From positions 1 to 18,652 of the forward strand of contig DATANR010000038.1 of assembly GCA_036266155.1 (NCBI GenBank): a DNA stretch of 18,652 nt, read 5' to 3'. The translations under genes and the position numbers were made by a program. Source of the stretch: SIAJ01 sp036266155. Lineage in GTDB: Bacteria > Planctomycetota > Planctomycetia > Gemmatales > Gemmataceae. Position 1 is the stretch's first letter. Each line of letters starts with the position of its first letter. The notes under the pieces were generated by a model. It was not told where the DNA came from. It searched no databases and saw only the letters and a list, made by a program, of their open reading frames with translations. Below, piece by piece: positions 13,300-18,652 of this stretch.

Positions 13300-16200
13300 A
13301 TGCCCCTCGCGGAAGCCTCGGCCTCTCTGATCGACCTACGCGGCGGCCGCACCTCTGCGTCGATCCTCGGCACGCTCGTCGTCCTCGGCGTCGTAGCGTA
13401 CATCCTCTATCGTTTTGGCATCGTTGATCGCGTGCTCGCGGCATTCAGTCGCGTGGTCCGCTGGGTTATCCGGATCGGCTTTCGCGCCTGGGAAAACTCT
13501 TACTCCTGGGCATCCTGGTGGGCCATCTTGCTGATTGCGATCGGCGTCGTCACCTTAGGCTTTCTTTTCGTCGGCTTCGCACCGTGGGTCGCCCTGCTCT
13601 TCGCGCTCGCCGTGACCTACATGGGGGTGACGGCATGCCTCGCGTACATGTTCATCGATATCGAGCGCTATGAGGTGGAACGCGGCTACAAAGCCGTTCA
13701 CAATCCGCTCAAGGGACAGGAACTGGCCACGCACCTCGCGCTCTACGGTCAGCAAGTTGACTTTCGACTGCTCATCGCCGCGACGGTGGCGACCGTCGGC
13801 GGGTTCGCGCTGCTGAATCACAGCCTCTACGAAACGATCGGCCAGAGCTGGTATGTGGCCGAGGAAGACGACGTCGGCTTTCTCGATTTTCTCGCGTATT
13901 CCTTGCTGAATCTGCTTCGTGCCGTGGACGTGCTCAACCTGGCGCAGTCGCGGCATCTGATCGAGGCCGGCTTCGTCAAGCCGGCGACCTGGCAGGCGTC
14001 GGTGCTCATTACGTCATTTCGGTCGTTCTTCATGTTGGTGCTGTTGCAACAGATCTTTGCGTCGATCCGTCAGGGGCGACTGCTCGCCGAGACGATCGCC
14101 GACTTCTGGAGCCCGCACGAGCCGATTCAGCAGCGTGCCCGCAATGCCTTGCCGCAATACGGCGCCGCCGCGATCGGGCCACTCCTCGTCTCGCTACGTT
14201 CGGTGACCGTCCTCACGAAAGAACAGCGCGATCAACTGCCGCAAATCCTCGCCGCGATCGGGCCCTCCACGATCCCTGCTCTTCTGCGTCACCTGGACGA
14301 TCCGCACGACCACGTTCGGGCCGTCTGTGCTTTGGCGCTTGGTCACTTGAATGCCCGCGAGGCGTTGCCGTTCTTGTCGGTGCTGACTCGCGATCCGAGC
14401 GACCACGTTCGGCTGTCCCTCGGCGATGCTCTGGGCATGATTGCCGCCGCCTCGGGTCGCACTGACCGTGTCGCACGCGTGCGCGGCCGACTGCGGCGCC
14501 GCTATCGCTGGTTGCGCCAGCACGGCTTTCCGACCGCAATTGCCGACCCCATTCCGCTCATTCTCAAGTCACTGCGCGAACTATTGTCGGACGATGTCGC
14601 GGCGGTTCGGAGTCAAGCGGCAATCGGGATTGGCCGCGTCGGCAAGGGTGGTGAGGCCGCGATTCCGGACCTCGTGTTGCGCCTGGGCGATGCGGACGAG
14701 GCCGTTCGATGCGAAGCCGCGGCCGCGCTCGGCGCCATTGGCGGCGACGCAGCCATGAACGCCCTCATTGAAGGGCTTGCCGATCCCTCAGCGGTCGTGC
14801 GGGCCGCGGTCGCTCGCGGGCTGGCGTCATTTGGCTCGGCCGCGCAACCGGCCGTCGAGCATTTGCTGCCGCTGCTTCAGGATCGCGATGAAGTGGTTCG
14901 CGACTCGGTCGCGGATGCCATCTCGAAAGCCGGTCCGCTTGATCAATCGGCGACGGCCTCGCTCGTCGAGGGGCTCGCTAGCCCCGACAATGTCGTGCGT
15001 GCCCAGACGGCCGAAGCACTCGGCGACGTCGGCGCCTCTGCCGAGGATGCCGCCGAGGCCCTGGCCGGCGTCCTCCGGGACAGCAATGACGTGGTGCGTG
15101 CGAAGGCCGCCGAAGCACTCGGCAAGATTGGCGAAGCGGCGGCGGACGTTGCGGTGCCGGGACTCGTCAAAGCCCTCCGCGACCGCGATAGCTGGGTGAG
15201 CGCTATGGCGGCGGAAGCCCTTGGCGAAATGGGCGAAGCCGCCGATGCGGCGGTGCCCGCCCTGGTCAGGGCGCTCGCCCACGTCAACGCCCAGGTGCGG
15301 GCAAACGCGGCCCAGGCGCTCGGTAAATTGGAAACAGATGCCCGGCAAGCACGCGCCGGCCTGGAACGTGCAGCAACCGATGACGACGATGGCGTTCGCG
15401 CCCAGGCAATCCGCGCCCTGGGGCTTCTCGGCGCCAACACGTCGCGGACGCTCAACTTGATTCACAATGCCCTGGAGGACCCCGACCCCCAGGTCCGCGA
15501 GGCGGCCGTGGAAGCGCTGAGCAATGCGGAGTGTACTGCGACAGAGGTCCAAGTGGCCCTCTTGCCACTGCTCGACGATCCGAACGACCAGGTCAAGGTT
15601 CAGGTCACCAAGGTTTTGGCCCGGCAAGCGGACGCCACGGACGCCGTGATCGAAGGATTGTGCCGGCTGCTGGCCGACGATAGTTCCTGGGTGCAGGTTC
15701 ACGCCGCGCTCGGCCTGGCGAAGCTCGGTCCCGCGGCCGTGAGCGCCGGTCCCGCTCTGGTTCAAGCGGCACGAACTGGCGACGCCGCGGCCCGCGAACA
15801 AGCCATGAAGGCGCTCGCCACCATTCAACCGCCGGAAGCGGCCGACGCGTTTGCCCTTGGGCTAAAGGACCCGTCGGCGGAGGTGCGCATGATCGCATCA
15901 GCCGGGTGGATCAAGGCCGAATCGGTCCCGCCGGAAGCAGTCGCGGGGCTGATCGAGGCATTGAAAGACCCCGAGGTCCAGGTTCGCGCCAATGCCGCTT
16001 TCGCGCTGTCCCGACTCAAACAAGTCCCGACCGAAGCGATCCCGCTACTGGCGGGATGCACCACCGACCCGAGCGACAGTTTGCGATTGAACGCGGCCCT
16101 CGCCCTGCGCAACGTGGCCGGCGCCGAAGCGCCCGCCGTGCTGGAGCATCTGGTGGATGACCCAAGCGCCCGCGTCCGCTTGGTCGCCGCCGGAGCGGTC

Positions 16201-16383
16201 TTGGCCGTCGACCCCGCGCATACCGGCGCCCGTACCGTGGTGGAACAGGCCCAGTCCGATCCCTCACCGCGCGTCCGCCAGGCGGCAAGCGAATTGCTGG
16301 AATCGCTCGCCGGTCGGCCGCCGGAACCGTCGACGCCTGCCGATACGGAGCCACCAGTCGGGCTGGTTCCCGCCGCGGGATAG
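13300..16383 (+). CDS. Membrane-anchored HEAT-repeat protein
   Basis: I start at ATG 13300 (1027 aa), six bases after GGGA. In-frame alternatives are ATG 13249 and TTG 13195, but their extra residues are Pro/Arg-rich and unconvincing. Hydrophobic segments lie at about 20-38, 73-93, 95-118, 157-173 and 235-256. From about residue 225 on, roughly 20 HEAT repeats of the PBS-lyase type follow to near the C-terminus, with unit cores such as 'AVRCEAAAALGAIG', 'VVRAKAAEALGKIG' and 'QVRANAAQALGKLE'. HEAT solenoids bind proteins, so this looks like a membrane-anchored scaffold, with the solenoid probably cytoplasmic. The segment before the last helix ('FLDFLAYSLLNLLRAVDVLN') is vaguely like the pore region of a two-helix channel but has no selectivity filter. 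It lies upstream of efp, on the same strand, 71 bases away. Confidence 0.85.
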   Translation: MPLAEASASLIDLRGGRTSASILGTLVVLGVVAYILYRFGIVDRVLAAFSRVVRWVIRIGFRAWENSYSWASWWAILLIAIGVVTLGFLFVGFAPWVALLFALAVTYMGVTACLAYMFIDIERYEVERGYKAVHNPLKGQELATHLALYGQQVDFRLLIAATVATVGGFALLNHSLYETIGQSWYVAEEDDVGFLDFLAYSLLNLLRAVDVLNLAQSRHLIEAGFVKPATWQASVLITSFRSFFMLVLLQQIFASIRQGRLLAETIADFWSPHEPIQQRARNALPQYGAAAIGPLLVSLRSVTVLTKEQRDQLPQILAAIGPSTIPALLRHLDDPHDHVRAVCALALGHLNAREALPFLSVLTRDPSDHVRLSLGDALGMIAAASGRTDRVARVRGRLRRRYRWLRQHGFPTAIADPIPLILKSLRELLSDDVAAVRSQAAIGIGRVGKGGEAAIPDLVLRLGDADEAVRCEAAAALGAIGGDAAMNALIEGLADPSAVVRAAVARGLASFGSAAQPAVEHLLPLLQDRDEVVRDSVADAISKAGPLDQSATASLVEGLASPDNVVRAQTAEALGDVGASAEDAAEALAGVLRDSNDVVRAKAAEALGKIGEAAADVAVPGLVKALRDRDSWVSAMAAEALGEMGEAADAAVPALVRALAHVNAQVRANAAQALGKLETDARQARAGLERAATDDDDGVRAQAIRALGLLGANTSRTLNLIHNALEDPDPQVREAAVEALSNAECTATEVQVALLPLLDDPNDQVKVQVTKVLARQADATDAVIEGLCRLLADDSSWVQVHAALGLAKLGPAAVSAGPALVQAARTGDAAAREQAMKALATIQPPEAADAFALGLKDPSAEVRMIASAGWIKAESVPPEAVAGLIEALKDPEVQVRANAAFALSRLKQVPTEAIPLLAGCTTDPSDSLRLNAALALRNVAGAEAPAVLEHLVDDPSARVRLVAAGAVLAVDPAHTGARTVVEQAQSDPSPRVRQAASELLESLAGRPPEPSTPADTEPPVGLVPAAG

Positions 16384-16440
16384 CCCCGAACCCCATTATT
16401 TAATAAGTTGTCCCAATAACGGATTACCCAACGACCCGCT

Positions 16441-16444
16441 GGAG
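16441..16444 (+). promoter_or_regulatory. Ribosome binding site deciding the efp start
   Basis: GGAG lies ten bases before ATG at 16455. The alternative GTG at 16446 is only one base away from it, so the ATG (protein starting MADIKNIDIRKG) is preferred. Confidence 0.6.
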
Positions 16445-16454
16445 TGTGTGCCGG

Positions 16455-17027
16455 ATGGCTGACATCAAGAATATCGACATTCGCAAGGGCATGGTCTTCA
16501 TTGGCGAGGACGGTTCGCTCTACCAGTGTCTCGACCGCGACCTGAACACGCCAGGGAACTGGCGCGCGATCCTTCAGCTCAAGGTGCGCAATCTGAAGAC
16601 CCTGTCGATCACTCAGACGCGCGTCAAGCCGGACGACAAGGTCAAGCTCGCCTACCTCGACACGCGCAAGATGCAGTATTCCTACCGCGAAGGCGACAAC
16701 TACATCTTCATGGATTCGGAAACTTTTGATCAGGTCCCGCTCAAGGCCGACTTCGTCGGCGACAAGATTGAGTTCCTACGTGAAAACGACGAGGTTCTCG
16801 TCACCATGTACGAAGGCAAGCCGCTCGACTTCCAGCTTCCGGGCACAGTCGAATTGGCCGTCGTTGAAACCGAACCCGGCATCAAGGGCGCCACCGCCGC
16901 GGCCCAGACCAAGCCGGCCACGATGGAAACCGGCCTCGTAATCCAGGTCCCGTCGTTCATCAATAAGGGCGACGTGCTCAAGATCGAGACGGAAGAGAAG
17001 AAGTATGTGGGCCGGGTGGCGAAGTGA
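16455..17027 (+). CDS. efp: Translation elongation factor P, with Asn at the usual modification site
   Basis: The protein has 190 residues, the normal length for EF-P, which binds between the ribosomal P and E sites and rescues ribosomes stalled at polyproline. The N-terminal KOW-like domain ('NIDIRKGMVFIGEDGSLYQC') is followed by two OB domains. Conserved parts include 'NYIFMDSETFDQV', the 'PGIKGATA....KPATMETG' EF-P signature (about 140-160) and the C-terminal 'VPSFINKGDVLKIETEEKKY'. At the loop tip that reads P-G-K-G in E. coli (Lys34, beta-lysylated) this protein reads 'TPGNWRA', placing Asn35 at the modified position. No EpmA, EpmB or EarP gene is in the window. It follows the HEAT gene by 71 bases, including an AT-rich 'TTATTTAATAAG', so it may have its own promoter. 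A hairpin repeat begins seven bases after its stop. Confidence 0.95.
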   Translation: MADIKNIDIRKGMVFIGEDGSLYQCLDRDLNTPGNWRAILQLKVRNLKTLSITQTRVKPDDKVKLAYLDTRKMQYSYREGDNYIFMDSETFDQVPLKADFVGDKIEFLRENDEVLVTMYEGKPLDFQLPGTVELAVVETEPGIKGATAAAQTKPATMETGLVIQVPSFINKGDVLKIETEEKKYVGRVAK

Positions 17028-17033
17028 TGCGAA

Positions 17034-17099
17034 TGTAGGTCAGGTTTCCAACCTGACCTGTGGTTGTGGTTTCAGGACAGGTTGGAAACCTGTCCTACA
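17034..17099. repeat. Two-hairpin palindromic repeat, possible bidirectional terminator
   Basis: Left arm 17034-17059 and right arm 17074-17099 are 26 bases each and mutually inverted with two mismatches, around a 14-base spacer. Each arm is also a hairpin on its own: AGGTCAGGTT with AACCTGACCT (17037-17046 / 17050-17059), and AGGACAGGTT with AACCTGTCCT (17074-17083 / 17087-17096), each with a three-base loop. It lies between the convergent efp and GT2 genes, so it may stop transcription from both sides. There is no T-run. It looks like a dispersed REP-like element. The TAG of the GT2 gene lies inside the right arm. Confidence 0.75.
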
Positions 17100-18084
17100 G
17101 CCATCTCCCGACCGCATGCCGCACAAAATCCCCCAACAACCCCGGTGGGTCCGGATCCGGCTTACCGCGTAGCCGCCGCTGCACCCGCCAACTCGCAAAG
17201 CACACAATAAAGATCACATCCGCCACGAGCGCCAGCGTCGCGCCTAAGTGCTTGCGGAAATAGCGGGCCCGCGAGTCGAACCAGTAGAGCGGGCGGCGTT
17301 TCAGCGCCAGGTTCACCCCCGTGACGCCGGTACTCTGACCTTCGAGATGCACGACCCGGCTCGCCGGCACATGCCACACCGGCCGACCGGCCCGACGCAC
17401 CCGGCGACAGAAGTCCGTCTCCTCGAAGTAAAGAAAATAACCCTCGTCCATCAGTCCGACGTCGGCAAACACCTCACGGCGAACCATCAGGCTCGCCCCG
17501 TTCACCCAATCCGTCCGATGCGGCTGCGTCTCAATCGGCCCCGGCACGCGAAAGCGCCCGAGCATGGTCGATACCATGCCGATGCGGATCGTGTCTTCCA
17601 GTTCGCTCAGCAAGGTGGGAAATCGAAACGCCGCCGTTTGCGGCGTGCCATCCGGGAACTCGAGCCGGCCGCCAGCCACGCCGACGTCCGGATGCGCCTC
17701 CATGAAATCAATGAGCGCCGTCGCCGCCCCCGGCCTGACGAGCGTATCCGGATTGAGCAACCACACGTAGGCTGGCGGTTTGTTTGATGTGAGCAGTTCC
17801 TGAATGGCAACATTGTTCCCATACGCAAAGCCGCCATTGCGAATGAGCGGGCTCGCCGCGACCCAGCCCCAACCGTTGTCGCGAATTGCCGCCGCCAGGA
17901 TCGCCAGCGAATCATCGCCGGAGGCATTGTCCACCACCACAACACGCAACGCCGGCTCGGCCACTCGCTCGGCCGCCAACGTGCGCAGACAATCAACCAC
18001 CAGCCCCGGCGTGCGGTAGTTGACGATGACCACAGCCGTCGAACGATCGTTCAAGAGGAGGAACCACGAAAGGAACGAAAGCAA
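17095..18084 (-). CDS. Family 2 glycosyltransferase, WbbL/rhamnosyltransferase-like
   Basis: The frame runs from TTG at 18084 (329 aa). AAAGG lies about six bases upstream, but no ATG fits, so the exact start is uncertain. GT2 motifs are 'TAVVIVNYRTPG' (16-27), 'VVVDNASGDDS' (49-59), 'NGGFAYGNNVAI' (83-94), 'WLLNPDTLV' (108-116) with N-P-D replacing D-x-D, 'WVNGASLMVRREVF' (193-206), and 'FLYFEETDFCRRVRRAG' (217-233). This is the usual layout of rhamnosyl- and similar transferases that add one sugar to a lipid-linked or surface glycan. A hydrophobic helix lies at about 282-298, followed by a basic tail, so it is probably membrane-bound. The sugar is unknown. Its start is one base beyond the stop of the 66-aa gene upstream, suggesting cotranscription. 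Its stop codon lies within the hairpin repeat, so the tail may have been altered by that element. Confidence 0.88.
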   Translation of the reverse strand: MLSFLSWFLLLNDRSTAVVIVNYRTPGLVVDCLRTLAAERVAEPALRVVVVDNASGDDSLAILAAAIRDNGWGWVAASPLIRNGGFAYGNNVAIQELLTSNKPPAYVWLLNPDTLVRPGAATALIDFMEAHPDVGVAGGRLEFPDGTPQTAAFRFPTLLSELEDTIRIGMVSTMLGRFRVPGPIETQPHRTDWVNGASLMVRREVFADVGLMDEGYFLYFEETDFCRRVRRAGRPVWHVPASRVVHLEGQSTGVTGVNLALKRRPLYWFDSRARYFRKHLGATLALVADVIFIVCFASWRVQRRLRGKPDPDPPGLLGDFVRHAVGRWL

Positions 18085-18085
18085 C

Positions 18086-18286
18086 TCATGCCTTTGTTGC
18101 TGAACCGGTTGGCTTTGATGATTTAGTCCGCTTTGGCTTCAGGGAAGATGAACTCTCGGCGGGTTTTCGCGTTTTACGGCGGTCCATTTCCTGGAGATGG
18201 TCAAGCCATCCATCCAATCCGCCATGCTTCTTGACGAGCGCATCGCGCACCCGGCGAACTTCATCAACAATTGGGTCGCGACTCAT
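18086..18286 (-). CDS. Small hypothetical protein with 'RDPIVDEVRR' N-terminus
   Basis: The preferred start is ATG at 18286 (66 aa), eight bases after AGAGGG (18295-18300). A longer frame to 18388 runs through the hairpin repeat array and is not credible. The sequence opens 'MSRDPIVDEVRRVRDALVKK', then 'GGLDGWLDHLQEMDRRK', and ends in a Lys/Ser/Thr-rich tail. Short proteins beginning 'RDPI[VL]EEVR..R' are common in cyanobacteria and planctomycetes and often sit beside repeats or toxin-antitoxin-like genes. I know of no established function. No toxin partner is visible. It directly precedes the GT2 gene. Confidence 0.65.
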   Translation of the reverse strand: MSRDPIVDEVRRVRDALVKKHGGLDGWLDHLQEMDRRKTRKPAESSSSLKPKRTKSSKPTGSATKA

Positions 18287-18294
18287 TGTTTGCG

Positions 18295-18300
18295 CCCTCT
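18295..18300 (-). promoter_or_regulatory. Ribosome binding site deciding the start of the 66-aa gene
   Basis: AGAGGG on the minus strand, eight bases before ATG at 18286. It supports the short form over the 100-codon frame that extends into the repeats. Confidence 0.55.
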
Positions 18301-18301
18301 T

Positions 18302-18357
18302 GATCCCGAAGGGATCGCAGATATTAGCCGGTGGTCGAGCGGCAGCTCGACCACCGG
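18302..18357. repeat. Two small hairpins beside the 66-aa gene
   Basis: GATCCC-GAA-GGGATC occupies 18302-18316. A perfect 13-bp stem, CCGGTGGTCGAGC (18328-18340) with GCTCGACCACCGG (18345-18357), has a GGCA loop. They sit immediately upstream of the ribosome site of the minus-strand small gene and would lie in its promoter or leader. Confidence 0.85.
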
Positions 18358-18389
18358 AACACGAAGTTAGCATACCAATCGACCCCAAC

Positions 18390-18651
18390 GGGCAACGCCG
18401 TGAAGGATTTCACGCCCGAGTTTACCCGGTTTTGCCCCGAAGGGGCCGGGCAGGATAGCCCAGGGCAACGCCCTGGGAATCGGGATCGAATTAACTCGCT
18501 GGGCATCCTGAAAAGGATGCGGCCGAGCGGCCGCACGCCTTCAGCGTGCACATGCTCGTTGTGCGCCACATTGCCCAGGGCGCTGCCCTGGGCTGTCCTG
18601 CCGAGCCCCTTCGGGGCGAAATGCATGTCAGAATCCTTCACGGCGTTGCCC
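18390..18651. repeat. Nested inverted-repeat element made of short hairpins
   Basis: The outer 20-bp ends, 18390-18409 and 18632-18651, are perfect inverted copies starting GGGCAACGCC. Inner arms 18430-18480 and 18570-18621 are inverted copies with a few differences. Each arm holds two hairpins: GCCCC-GAA-GGGGC (18434-18446) with its partner at 18605-18617, and CCCAGGGC-loop-GCCCTGGG (18459-18477) with its partner at 18574-18592. The centre holds GCATCC/GGATGC (18503-18520), GCGGCC/GGCCGC (18519-18534) and GCACGC/GCGTGC (18533-18549). No transposase is encoded. The right edge lies one base from the window end, so the element may extend further. Confidence 0.85.
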
Positions 18652-18652
18652 A

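Noticed and set aside
14827..15828. 333-codon minus-strand frame inside the HEAT-repeat gene
   Set aside because: It arises from the repetitive high-GC HEAT coding sequence. The periodicity belongs to the sense protein.
18086..18388. 100-codon version of the small gene
   Set aside because: The extra 34 codons are read through the hairpin repeats and lack a ribosome site, while the internal ATG at 18286 has a good one.
18324..18641. 105-codon minus-strand frame over the hairpin array
   Set aside because: It is translated repeat DNA with no domain motif. Such frames are common false calls over this kind of repeat.
18390..18651. Insertion sequence
   Set aside because: It has inverted ends but no transposase frame, and is only about 260 bases. 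It is better described as a non-autonomous or REP-like element.

Overview
The window is high-GC bacterial DNA that looks like a member of the Planctomycetota, probably near the Gemmataceae. The evidence is a cytochrome-c/PSCyt2/PSD1 protein (a family expanded in planctomycetes), two secreted proteins whose N-termini carry a planctomycete-style basic stretch plus 'LEAR.TPS' / 'LETRETPA' motif, an elongation factor P of a type I associate with the PVC group, and dense arrays of small self-complementary repeats. The phylum call is firm. The family call is an inference. No RNA genes, CRISPR arrays, transposases or integrases were seen.

Layout. Bases 1-1809 (-) hold a PSD1-type cytochrome protein cut by the left window edge. 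Divergent to it, 2020-3402 (+) is a secreted CE15 glucuronoyl-esterase-like protein. Bases 3407-12160 hold four genes, all on the minus strand, transcribed right to left: a 1109-aa exported polysaccharide deacetylase with Ig-like and carbohydrate-binding-like modules; 20 bases later an exported protein with a PPC domain and a lytic-transglycosylase-like domain; after a 521-base AT-richer gap, a membrane-anchored HlyD-like protein; and, overlapping it by 4 bases, a processive-type GT2 glycosyltransferase. Bases 12628-13165 hold two small genes, a basic disordered protein (+) and a three-helix GlsB/YeaQ-like membrane protein (-). Bases 13300-16383 (+) encode a large membrane protein with about 20 HEAT repeats, followed by efp (+). 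A double hairpin repeat separates efp from a convergent minus-strand pair, a 66-aa protein and a WbbL-like GT2. The right edge (18302-18651) is an array of short hairpins, including one element with 20-bp perfect inverted ends.

Functional reading. The main system is the 3407-12160 block. A GT2 polymerase coupled to a HlyD-like periplasmic protein is the core arrangement of synthase-dependent exopolysaccharide export (alginate Alg8/Alg44 is the best-known case). The deacetylase and lytic-transglycosylase-like protein would supply polymer modification and passage through, or remodelling of, the wall. No PilZ domain is visible; the HlyD-like protein instead has a cytoplasmic C-terminal tail. The deacetylase is unusual because a carbohydrate-binding-like module, present three times in the protein, is inserted inside the catalytic NodB domain. 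The product polymer cannot be named from sequence alone.
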